Positions 9,101-16,171 of a stretch of DNA of 39,011 nt are shown here, piece after piece. Within the stretch, counting starts at the first letter, position 1. The number at the start of each line of letters is the position of its first letter. The stretch lies in NCBI GenBank assembly GCA_017554445.1, contig JAFZIJ010000184.1, positions 1-39,011 of the forward strand, in the 5' to 3' direction. The notes beneath the pieces are model-generated. The model had not been told where the DNA came from. It saw nothing but the letters and a program-made list of their open reading frames with translations, and did no database searches. This stretch comes from Victivallales bacterium (GTDB lineage Bacteria > Verrucomicrobiota > Lentisphaeria > Oligosphaerales > Oligosphaeraceae). The translations under genes and the position numbers were made by a program.

Positions 9101-10393
9101 GAAGTCTTGGTGGAGAACTACGGAACGATGACAGCCTCTGGCAAACTGACGATGTACGCCGATGCGGTGAAGCCCAACCGCAAGCTCGCCGAAATAGAGT
9201 TCAAGAAGCTGGCAGGAGGCGAAAAGCTGCCTATCACGATGAAGGTGGATCCTCTCCGCATGGGGGGTGAACATACGCTGATTTTCGTCGCGAAGGGCGA
9301 CAAGCCTGAATTGCTTGAGACGAACAACATCCTTCGCGTACGGCAGGAGGTGGCGTTGCCGCTGAACCGTTATCCGTTGCACAAAACGTTCACATTGGAT
9401 ACAGGCGACAGCCCACGCGTTTTGGAGCCTGTCTCCATGTCATTGGATTTGAAGGATGTCTATCATAACGGCGAAGGCATGCTCCATCCGGAAGACGTCC
9501 ATCTGCTTCAAAAACGCGCGGATGGCAACTGGACGCAGGTGAAATACGCGCAATTCGATCCAGACGAAGGCTTCGACGGCAAAACGAAGCTGATGGGGCG
9601 GCTGGACTTTTCATTCGATGCTCCTGCGAATACGAAGGTTGAATTCATGATCGTTGCGCGTCAGGGCAAGGAGGCTGGATATGCGCCGTTCGGGATGGAT
9701 TTGATGGTTGGGCCGGAGGAAGGCGAACTGGTGTATTATGGCGAGACATATTCGGTCGCTTTCCGTAACGGAACCATCATGGACTGGGCACCCGGCCGTC
9801 GCTATAACGGCGGAAAGGATTTCATGGGGTGCCTGTTGGTGTCCTCCGGCGAGACTGGCTGGGCTCGTGAAGAACAAGCCCAACTGGAGCGTTTCGAAAT
9901 CGTCCGCAGCGGTTCGGCTGTGACGGAAATATTTGTCAGCAAAGTTCTTAAGACTGGGAATCGCTATCAGAAACGCTATTTCCTGTATCCGGGCCGACTG
10001 GTCGTTTTGGCCAGTTTGGAACGCGAGCAGGGCGGTCTCTATTCGCGCGGATTCTACAGCCGTGAGGCGGATTATCTGGACGACAAAGGCTTCAAGGCGC
10101 ATATGGGCGACGGCAAGCAAGCCGCTGGCATCTACGGCGCGAACAAGAATCCGAAGTGGTTCGCATTGAAGGGCGAAGACTGGTCGCGGACATGCGTCGC
10201 CGTGGATGACGACATGTTCCAGACGATTGCATTCTGGGATGGCGACGGCGAGAATCTAGGCCAGCTGGGCTTCTATTCGAACAAGTTCCAAGGCCTTAAG
10301 TACACATACTTTGTGCATGGCGGCGAGAATGACTTCCGCTTTGCGGAAGAAGATTTCCAGCAGGCCCGGACGCCTGTGAAGTTGCTGAAATGA
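6152..10393 (+). CDS. Secreted large glycosidase-like protein (DUF5696 / GH129-GH101-like) with CBM9-like and CARDB-like domains
   Basis: 1413 residues. ATG 6152 is preferred over ATG 6137 because AAGGAAAAG lies 7 nt before it and it opens directly into a signal peptide (MKRSIWTILLLLVIVACE; the Cys could be a lipidation site). In order: a beta-strand N-terminus, a CBM9-like sugar-binding domain (about 75-240, with RDSVEFWVND), a beta-sandwich, and a TIM-barrel-like domain (about 450-850) containing ARFIDVTTAEG (D593) and VTGGEHGRWW (E637), then FHDCIVTTWYWGDS. After this come a CARDB-like Ig domain and a C-terminal beta domain. The D593-E637 spacing and surroundings resemble the nucleophile/acid pair of GH129/GH101-type glycosidases, so a retaining exo-glycosidase role is inferred; substrate unknown. 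The downstream gene encodes a shorter, cytoplasmic relative, and the two probably share the promoter at 6069. Confidence 0.7.
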   Translation: MKRSIWTILLLLVIVACESHGQEWRLRGGDLDVFIRGQNGEILVTDNRTGKTWRQPPQESTIVQPEAVKPVAAGDWESLMKNGLKWRIDSKMTTKDGRAVLDDRDCSATAWIGWNPQGLMFQVDVQDDTFLPAALERPEWWFRDSVEFWVNDTQYAVRPVAGKSPLWIHAGGAKVDAEAETTTVSGGYRIRVQFPLNCQLGGNVRFAVGVNDADSEKGREGQLYYPRGWVHSQADTFALLTMTAEDGVIPEKTAEEQAVIHDFTLWEGAVGASWKECLPEQPERIVSCWIENGDELHFSEALIGGDDVNGAEMKKNAIARNGFILATANAALVVADYSDGHIYPLDQEPFLKRTLEAQQLDIPFIGIIDGPKGRGYSLILDQPDDAVIKMNRVEDNNTVTHVPQLIWRPRAGGVFGGERREYRFHFINAGGYVKLAKRWRDIYRQKGYLVSLYEKVRANPNVDKLIGAANIWGGNLDDFARKAYSEGIKKLLINGAPNAAVMQAMNDMGYLTGRYDNYTDIMPLNEGETVKNDRGRVPEDCTQLANGERMKAWLTFDKKKQYMKRCPALWVETAKLTIPPDLSKNPYNARFIDVTTAEGLYECYDPEHPLDRTMKRICGEELLKYVARDLNLVTGGEHGRWWAVRDLHYLEGMMSGGAYSWPAGHLLRPKTKEDNLWNPDKPYDPADMNSGFNRYMKYGLGGDTRIPLWELVFHDCIVTTWYWGDSVDYLYKAAPETIARKAAFNVLYGTMPMYWIGRGETWEKDHELFLQTYFQTTKMHETVGYHEMTSHDYLSSDRLVQRTEFADGTAVVANLGTEDRTVTVGSRRLVLPPDGFVVSSTKLTDYRVVEGDYVVNAVETDDLLYVRRTPLKDGAESVQQIWKTGDWTAMARLKGNVLTITANWITRSFADGYTVYQLDEQGGRMKHVNVAVSLTEGAGQMTFPEEGHYEILWGTAIQASDLAVSLKSIMPAGVWTGRTLGTCEVLVENYGTMTASGKLTMYADAVKPNRKLAEIEFKKLAGGEKLPITMKVDPLRMGGEHTLIFVAKGDKPELLETNNILRVRQEVALPLNRYPLHKTFTLDTGDSPRVLEPVSMSLDLKDVYHNGEGMLHPEDVHLLQKRADGNWTQVKYAQFDPDEGFDGKTKLMGRLDFSFDAPANTKVEFMIVARQGKEAGYAPFGMDLMVGPEEGELVYYGETYSVAFRNGTIMDWAPGRRYNGGKDFMGCLLVSSGETGWAREEQAQLERFEIVRSGSAVTEIFVSKVLKTGNRYQKRYFLYPGRLVVLASLEREQGGLYSRGFYSREADYLDDKGFKAHMGDGKQAAGIYGANKNPKWFALKGEDWSRTCVAVDDDMFQTIAFWDGDGENLGQLGFYSNKFQGLKYTYFVHGGENDFRFAEEDFQQARTPVKLLK

Positions 10394-10421
10394 TTTTCTA
10401 AGAAAGCCTAAGAATTTCACT

Positions 10422-12323
10422 ATGAAGCAGATACAAAATGATTTCTGGCTGGTGGAAGTGGCGGACGATGCGTCAAGCATCGTCCTGACGGATCGCAAAT
10501 ATGGCGGCGTCTGGAAGACGATGAATCCGTTCCACATGTCATACGGTAACTTCTACGCGTACAACCTCTTGGAACGCTGCCGGACGACGGTTGAAAGCGC
10601 AGACGGAGTCTTGTCGATTTGTCTGGACAATATGAAATTCTATGGCCGTTTTCCGTCGAATCCATATAACAAACCGGAGCCGTCTCCAGATTTGACGTAT
10701 CGCTTCGAATTCCGTTTGAAAGACGATGAAGTCGTTTTCACAATGCTGCCGATTGATGGGATGGATGAAGAGGAACAGCGGCTGACGGTTCTTGCGGATT
10801 TGATGGCGATGGATTCCAATGAGAAGGGATCTGCTTTGCTTCCATGTGGTTATGGCTCCTTGTACCGTTTCCCGCGAACGGATTCGTTCAGCGTCCAATA
10901 CGGATACGGCAGAGGTTATACGACGATGATGGTCAACGGTCTCTTCCGTGAAAATGGCGCGGGGCTTGGCTGCTATTCGGACTATCCATGGGATTTGTTC
11001 ACCATGTTCATGGTCAATCAACGAAAAGGGCGCAGTGGCTTCGATTTCATGTTCGAAAGCGAGGCGAATGTCGGCAACGAACCGCACGATTTGCATTTCA
11101 GGGCATTCACCGCCGGGGAAGGCTACAATGAATTGGCGAAATGGTATCGCGGCGTGGTGAAACGCCATGGGCAGTTCAAAAGCTATGCGCAGAAGATTGC
11201 GGAATATCCTGAGGCGGAGAAACTTGTGGGAACTGTTGTTTGGAAGCACAATGTCTATTCGACGGAAACATCACCAAAGCCGCACAGCTACAGCCTCTAT
11301 ATTCCACGGCCCGACGGCAACCAATATGAAGGCCTCCCGAACGACTGGACGGCGAAGGAAGTGTTCGATACGGCTAAGGCGGCTGGCTTCGACCGCGTCT
11401 GCGTCTATAACACGGGCTGGAACCGTTTCGGCTATGACAGCGGCTATCCGACGCGTCTTCCGCCAAATCCCGAACGTGGTACGCCTGAACAGTTTACCGC
11501 CATGGCGGAATATGCGAGAAATCTGTCGGACGGATATATTTACTCCGTGCATGACAATTATATTGACGTCTATCGGAACAGTCTGGAGGACTTTTGGCCG
11601 GACGTCATTCGGATGATTGACGGCGGCTATCTGCGCGGCGGCATCTGGCGTGGGGGCAGGGCGCGTGTGCTTTGCACGAAACAGGCCTTGAAATTCGCGC
11701 AACGCGACATGCCGCAGATGGTGGAAATGCTTGGCCGCGGCAGCATTTACATTGATGTATATGGCTGTTCAGGGCTGAACCGCTGTTTCCATCCCGACCA
11801 TCCGATGTCGCGTCATGATGACGTGCTTGAACGCCGTAAGTTGTTTAAATACATCGTTTCGCAGTTTGGTTCGATGGCGACGGAAGGCGGTCCGGCTGAT
11901 TTTGTCGCGGACATCGCGAGCATGGGGGCGTTTGCAGGCTATGCCGTGTCTGCGCATGGGGCAGGCAACGAACCGCCTGTTCCCGTGCCGTTCTGGCAAC
12001 TGGTCTTCCATGATTCGATTCTTTCTTATTCAAGCGAAGCTGCGTATGGCCCGTCGGGAAAGGAATATATCACATATTCCTTCCTGTACGGCATGTTGCC
12101 GACTGGTTTCGATGAAGAAAGCTTGCGACTTTCGAAGGAACTGCGGCAGGCATTCACCAGCGAAATGATTCGCCATGAAATCGGCGACGATGTGATGGTC
12201 GAAGAACGGTCTGGTGGCGGCATGGGTGTCATCAAAGGTACTGTGAAAACGACATTTGCGGACGGCACAACCGTCATCGCGCATTTCAACGGCCCGCAAA
12301 GTTCTTATGAAGTGGTGAAATAA
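10422..12323 (+). CDS. Cytoplasmic glycosidase-like protein, relative of the upstream gene
   Basis: 633 residues, starting 28 bp after the upstream stop, so probably co-transcribed; the ribosome binding site is weak. There is no signal peptide or membrane segment. The N-terminal half is a beta-sandwich like that of the neighbour; the C-terminal half is TIM-barrel-like. Corresponding motifs are SIYIDVYGCSG (D445), the HPDHPMSRHDD loop (HPLDRTM in the neighbour), MATEGGPADF (E488) and LVFHDSILSYSS (LVFHDCIVTTWYW in the neighbour). D445 and E488 are 43 residues apart, matching the 44-residue gap in the secreted relative, which supports them as nucleophile and acid/base. The CBM9-like, CARDB-like and C-terminal domains of the neighbour are absent. 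The pair suggests one enzyme working outside and one finishing imported oligosaccharides. The sugar specificity is not readable. Confidence 0.65.
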   Translation: MKQIQNDFWLVEVADDASSIVLTDRKYGGVWKTMNPFHMSYGNFYAYNLLERCRTTVESADGVLSICLDNMKFYGRFPSNPYNKPEPSPDLTYRFEFRLKDDEVVFTMLPIDGMDEEEQRLTVLADLMAMDSNEKGSALLPCGYGSLYRFPRTDSFSVQYGYGRGYTTMMVNGLFRENGAGLGCYSDYPWDLFTMFMVNQRKGRSGFDFMFESEANVGNEPHDLHFRAFTAGEGYNELAKWYRGVVKRHGQFKSYAQKIAEYPEAEKLVGTVVWKHNVYSTETSPKPHSYSLYIPRPDGNQYEGLPNDWTAKEVFDTAKAAGFDRVCVYNTGWNRFGYDSGYPTRLPPNPERGTPEQFTAMAEYARNLSDGYIYSVHDNYIDVYRNSLEDFWPDVIRMIDGGYLRGGIWRGGRARVLCTKQALKFAQRDMPQMVEMLGRGSIYIDVYGCSGLNRCFHPDHPMSRHDDVLERRKLFKYIVSQFGSMATEGGPADFVADIASMGAFAGYAVSAHGAGNEPPVPVPFWQLVFHDSILSYSSEAAYGPSGKEYITYSFLYGMLPTGFDEESLRLSKELRQAFTSEMIRHEIGDDVMVEERSGGGMGVIKGTVKTTFADGTTVIAHFNGPQSSYEVVK

Positions 12324-12415
12324 GAAGTTTTTCAAGGAGAGCAAATTAAGCATATAAATGTTGTATTTATTCAATAAAAATAGATAACATTTTTAGTTGT
12401 ATAAGGAGGCGGAAG

Positions 12416-13327
12416 ATGTTGGGAATGTCAAATAACAATTATTTATTCAAGATCTTCAAGAATAAAATATTTATTTTTATTATATGTTTGTTCTTGATTA
12501 TTCTTGTGTTCGCCATTTGCTATCTAAAGAATATATATACGGCAATGCATCTTTCCAATGACATCGGGAAGACGCTGCCAGCGAAATTTACTTTTACCAA
12601 TCATATTTTATCCCATGATGAATTATCTGAGATGTTAAATACAGTTTCTGAAAATGAAACTCTTAAGATGTTTGGGAAAAACAGACCAGAGATATCTTCG
12701 GGTGATAATGGCATTGAGAATCATATATATTCATATTTTTATAATCCCAATATAATCAAAAAATTTAAATCAGAAACACCGAATAATTATGGGATTGGTT
12801 TTGTACTTGTTTTTCAAAATTCGATATTATTTAAAGCAATTGAATTCAGAAAATCAATACCGAAGGCTTATTATGAATGTGATGTTTTTCGCTCTATGTT
12901 TGTTGAAAAACTCTCTATGGATTCAATTGTAGAAGCACTTGGTGAACCAGAAGAAATACAATATGAAAAAGGAAAAATTACCTATCAATATCGTTATCGA
13001 AAAACTTCAGATTTGCTGTTTTCTTCTGGTCATATTTCCGTAAATATAAAAGTAATCTCTTCCCAAGACATAATAGATGATGTAAGTTATGAAATTTGTG
13101 ACTTGCTTGTGGAGGAGCATAATGGAAGACTTTTCTTAAAACAAGTATCTCAAATTTGCCACTGCTTGGGTAAGCAAGTTTTAAATGACATTAGTTATGA
13201 GCCCCAAAAAGAGATTTTATTTCCTTTGGAGCAATATGGAATTCGTTCCATGGATCAATTAAAGAAAAAAGCAAAAGATTTAATAATCATATGTGAACAA
13301 CCGCTTGTAATATCATTTAAACCATAA
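12416..13327 (+). CDS. Single-span membrane protein of unknown function, AT-rich
   Basis: 303 residues; a strong AAGGAGG at 12403-12409 fixes ATG 12416. Residues ~15-38 are one hydrophobic helix (IFIFIICLFLIILVFAICY), probably an N-in anchor with the rest outside the cytoplasm. No family is recognised. The middle contains a short SIVEALGEPEEIQYEKGKI-like stretch, the type of turn seen in BamE/SmpA-like lipoproteins, but the match is too short to rely on. Base composition is clearly more AT-rich than the flanking carbohydrate genes, as for the next gene, which suggests both came in together by transfer. The next gene begins 16 bp later, so they probably form an operon. Confidence 0.6.
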   Translation: MLGMSNNNYLFKIFKNKIFIFIICLFLIILVFAICYLKNIYTAMHLSNDIGKTLPAKFTFTNHILSHDELSEMLNTVSENETLKMFGKNRPEISSGDNGIENHIYSYFYNPNIIKKFKSETPNNYGIGFVLVFQNSILFKAIEFRKSIPKAYYECDVFRSMFVEKLSMDSIVEALGEPEEIQYEKGKITYQYRYRKTSDLLFSSGHISVNIKVISSQDIIDDVSYEICDLLVEEHNGRLFLKQVSQICHCLGKQVLNDISYEPQKEILFPLEQYGIRSMDQLKKKAKDLIIICEQPLVISFKP

Positions 13328-13343
13328 TGATAAGATGTGAACA

Positions 13344-14252
13344 ATGCAAAACAAAATTATAATTCTCCTTTCCTTACTTTGTATTTACTGTTTAACAGGG
13401 TGTACGACGGTAGTATCAACGAGAGGGAAAGCTTTGTGGGTAACGAATAAAGTTCTGACAATTGGGTATCGATTTGAACATGGAAATGCCGCCGGCGACG
13501 ATAGAAAATTGACATCTTTTTTGCATATAGGAGTCCCCTTATGGTTTGATGCGTCAGGACAAATGCAATCCTGTTTGTCATTCTCACCGCTCCTTATGGC
13601 GAGTGAGAAACTTTATGGTTTGCAATTTGCACCAATTGCAGGAACAGAACAAGGAAAAGGTGTGCAGTGCGCTTTGATTGGAGGCGCGAATTCATTTGAT
13701 GGCTTATCACTATCCCCAATATCATTAGTGTACAAAGGAAATTGCATACAAGTTGGCTTGTTGTCAACTGGTGGCATTGGGAAAGGGATGGGGGGGACTT
13801 TCGGACAAATCTCAGTTGTAAACCTTACTGGTGGCAGATGTCCATGTTTTCAACTAGGACTCTTCAATGGTGGAGACATGCATTTCCTCAATAATAAAAG
13901 AAACAATTTCTTTCAAGTTGGCCTTTGGAATTCTAGTAGAGTCTTTGTCTTTGATGAATATCAATATAAAGAAATTGGGGATGAAAGAAAGAATGGAGGA
14001 GACTGTATTAGGCTATTATCCACAAAGACCCAATGCGGTCTTGTAAATGTAACAGATGATTACCATACTTCAGATTCCATAGTTACAGGTAATCAATTAG
14101 GTATAGTCAATTTAGGTTATAGACTAACACGCAATCGTCATAATTTTCAATGTGGGCTAATTAATTACACCGATTCTGATAATGCAAATCTGATACAGGT
14201 TGGTTTGGTAAATATTAAGAACCACAGACTTATGTTGTTTTTTAATAGGTAG
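13344..14252 (+). CDS. Lipoprotein with surface repeats (LA_2272-family-like)
   Basis: 302 residues. The N-terminus is a lipoprotein signal with the lipobox LTGC (C20). The rest is built from repeated short beta motifs of the form Q-x-G-L-x-N: FAPIAG, QCALIGGAN, IQVGLLSTGG, FGQISVVNL, FQLGLFNGG, FQVGLWNSS, QCGLVNV, NQLGIVNLG, QCGLINYT and IQVGLVNI. This resembles the Leptospira-type LA_2272 surface repeat lipoproteins, in which such repeats form an elongated beta structure. A role at the cell surface is inferred; no enzymatic residues are evident. It follows the small membrane protein by 16 bp and shares its AT-rich composition. The start is ATG 13344, with only a weak ribosome binding site. 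Confidence 0.65.
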   Translation: MQNKIIILLSLLCIYCLTGCTTVVSTRGKALWVTNKVLTIGYRFEHGNAAGDDRKLTSFLHIGVPLWFDASGQMQSCLSFSPLLMASEKLYGLQFAPIAGTEQGKGVQCALIGGANSFDGLSLSPISLVYKGNCIQVGLLSTGGIGKGMGGTFGQISVVNLTGGRCPCFQLGLFNGGDMHFLNNKRNNFFQVGLWNSSRVFVFDEYQYKEIGDERKNGGDCIRLLSTKTQCGLVNVTDDYHTSDSIVTGNQLGIVNLGYRLTRNRHNFQCGLINYTDSDNANLIQVGLVNIKNHRLMLFFNR

Positions 14253-14297
14253 TTAATATCATATGCGGAGTCAATGTTATTCCCAAAGACTTCTGTT

Positions 14298-14684
14298 TTA
14301 TGGCTTTTCCAGATTATTGAACTTTGCAAGTTGATGGATTCTAGCCAAATCCAATTTGGTTAATTTGCTGATTTCTTCTGGAGGATAGTTGGATGTCAGC
14401 ATATTGACGGTGATGCTTTCGCTTTTTTCCGCTTCTCCTTTCACGAATCCTTTTCGTTCTCCTTCTTCCCGACACTGTTTCTTTTTGTTCTCGAAGTGAT
14501 CTTCACCATACGATACGAGCATCCAGTCGTACTGATCGATTTCCTTTTCAACTGTCTGAGTCATTTCCATTCCAAATGTCTCCTTTAGCAATATATATGT
14601 AGTTATGGCGTGAGGGGGGATTATGTGGAATTTAACGGACATGAATTGCCCTTCAGGCACTTCGTCACTGGCAGGCTTGTCCAT
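14298..14684 (-). pseudogene. Truncated partial copy of the adjacent Rpn-family gene
   Basis: The 128-codon frame matches only the last ~95 residues of the neighbouring Rpn-like gene: LLKETFGMEMTQTVEKEIDQYDW parallels LKEVFGMEMTK..IEKEIDKYDL, and both end in the same helix and NNLEKP. The DNA similarity covers roughly 14298-14590 against 14713-14985. The catalytic nuclease half is missing and is replaced by ~35 unrelated residues with no good ribosome binding site at 14684; an internal ATG at 14642 has a weak AAGGG. Most likely it is a decayed remnant of a tandem duplication, although a short expressed C-terminal protein cannot be excluded. Confidence 0.6.
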
Positions 14685-14712
14685 CGCATATTAGAAAATG
14701 AACTGCTTTGTT

Positions 14713-15690
14713 TTATGGCTTTTCCAGATTGTTTTCTTTTGCTAGTTGGAGGATTCTCGGAATATCCAATCCTGTCACCTTGCTGATTTTTTCCAGAGGA
14801 TAATTGTCTTCCAGCAACTTGAGGGCGATACTTTCGCTTTTCTTTTTTTCTCCTTCTTCCCGGCACTGTTTCTTTTCCCTCTCAAATTGCTTGCGTCCAT
14901 ATGAGTCGAGCATCAAGTCATACTTGTCAATCTCTTTCTCAATAACCTTCGTCATTTCCATTCCAAATACCTCCTTTAACTTTGATTTTCTTTGTTCCGC
15001 TGACAATGCCAGTGTCGTCAGAGTCCAGACGAAGCCACATATGTCCCGCTGTTTCGGCCCTTTTGCTCTGCCTGTATTCACGAAGGTCAAACGGAGCCTG
15101 TCGTAGGCGTCCGTCGATGGAAGGAACTTACCTGTCGGCAAATTCTTCCCTGACATTCTGAACTGCAGAACCGTTCCCTGCCTCGCCACGGGCGCGGCAG
15201 GACATATCCAGACGGAGTTCACCTTCAAAGCATTTTCAAACTTCGGATAGGTATAAAATTCATCATATTCCATATAATATATGCCAGATACATATAACAT
15301 ACCTCTTCCAATACACCTGTCAAGCAAACGACTGTCGTTTTGTATCTCGATGTTGAGAATCTGTGGCTTCCAGTTGCCGCGCAAGCGCTTGGGCGGGTTG
15401 ATCATGAACAAAAGGTCGCAATTCATCATATAGCCGTTCGGAAGGGGCCGCTTCGTCATCAGCGTTCTGGCGATTTCAGGGTTGCATTGGCCAGATGTGT
15501 CTATGAAGCTGTCGATGCATTCCTCCTCGATGAGTTCAAGGGGGAACAGCGTGTATTCTGGAATGCATGCTTTCACAACGCGGGCGACGACGCTCTTCAG
15601 TGAAAAGAGTCCGTTCGCCCATTTGTCGTATTGGAGCTCTCCGTTGCCATTGTCGATCATCTCCGAGAGTCTATTAGGTATTTCCTCCAT
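14713..15690 (-). CDS. Rpn-family PD-(D/E)XK nuclease / transposase-like protein
   Basis: 325 residues. ATG 15690 is chosen because AGGAG lies 7 nt before it; the frame runs to an upstream ATG at 15708 that has no ribosome binding site. The core shows D92 (NCDLLF), then ILNIEIQND with E115 and Q117, and a following RCIGRGMLYVSGIYY helix, which is the D...ExQ arrangement of Rpn / PDDEXK_2 transposase-like nucleases. Such proteins can nick DNA and promote RecA-independent recombination and are common in gut bacteria. The C-terminus has the usual charged region (KKKQCREEGEKKKSES) and a small helical DNA-binding-like tail (LEKISKVTGLDIPRILQLA). The gene sits in the AT-rich island beside a truncated copy of its own 3' end. 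Its upstream side is a long non-coding gap. Confidence 0.7.
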   Translation of the reverse strand: MEEIPNRLSEMIDNGNGELQYDKWANGLFSLKSVVARVVKACIPEYTLFPLELIEEECIDSFIDTSGQCNPEIARTLMTKRPLPNGYMMNCDLLFMINPPKRLRGNWKPQILNIEIQNDSRLLDRCIGRGMLYVSGIYYMEYDEFYTYPKFENALKVNSVWICPAAPVARQGTVLQFRMSGKNLPTGKFLPSTDAYDRLRLTFVNTGRAKGPKQRDICGFVWTLTTLALSAEQRKSKLKEVFGMEMTKVIEKEIDKYDLMLDSYGRKQFEREKKQCREEGEKKKSESIALKLLEDNYPLEKISKVTGLDIPRILQLAKENNLEKP

Positions 15691-16171
15691 GGACAGTCTC
15701 CTGTTCATTTATAAATGGTATTATTATTCATATTCTGGCGTTTTTAATGCTATAGATGTGTTTATAAAAATGTCAAATACAATATGAATAGATAATAAAA
15801 GAAACGATATATATATTAAAAATCAATTAAGAAAGAGTATTTCTTAAATATTCATAATAATTCCTATGACTTTTTATGATTCTTTATGACTTTTGATGAC
15901 TTTTTTACATTATACATTCGTCTGAAGGATGAACTGTGGCAATTGTAAATTCCTTCTTTTGATGCTTCCTGTCATTGGCATGTGACGAAAGTGGCGTGGA
16001 TGATTCGAACGCGCTGACAACCGCATAGTGGCTTTCTGAGAAATTTTACTGAGATTGTGCTTGGGCAATCATTCTTTTTTTGGCTGTTGGAGTGACTTTT
16101 TACGCTAAGTGGATATATATTATAATTAGAGTAAAAAGATTTCACGGCAAATCGCATTGACAGAGACAAGC
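15691..16171. promoter_or_regulatory. Long AT-rich divergent gap with phased T-tract repeats
   Basis: No credible gene is seen in these ~480 bp. The gap holds the leaders of the diverging Rpn-like and FHA-GTPase genes. Four tandem 10-bp units (TATGACTTTT, TATGATTCTT, TATGACTTTT, GATGACTTTT) span 15865-15904. A perfect TATAAT at 16121-16126 is the likely -10 for the GTPase operon, but no good -35 was found at the usual distance. The bases between 15720 and 15860 are low in complexity and AT-rich. Confidence 0.45.
15865..15904. repeat. Four tandem 10-bp T-tract repeats (probable bent DNA)
   Basis: The consensus TATGACTTTT is repeated four times with no gaps; copies differ at one to three bases. 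T-runs spaced by 10 bp are in phase with the helix, a configuration known to give intrinsic curvature. The array lies ~220 bp before the -10 of the FHA-GTPase operon. Confidence 0.75.

Noticed and set aside
14298..15690. Insertion sequence
   Set aside because: The Rpn-like gene is transposase-related, but no terminal inverted repeats or target duplications could be found around it.
15691..16156. tRNA or other RNA gene in the long AT-rich gap
   Set aside because: No cloverleaf, conserved TTCGA-type arm or other RNA signature could be made out.
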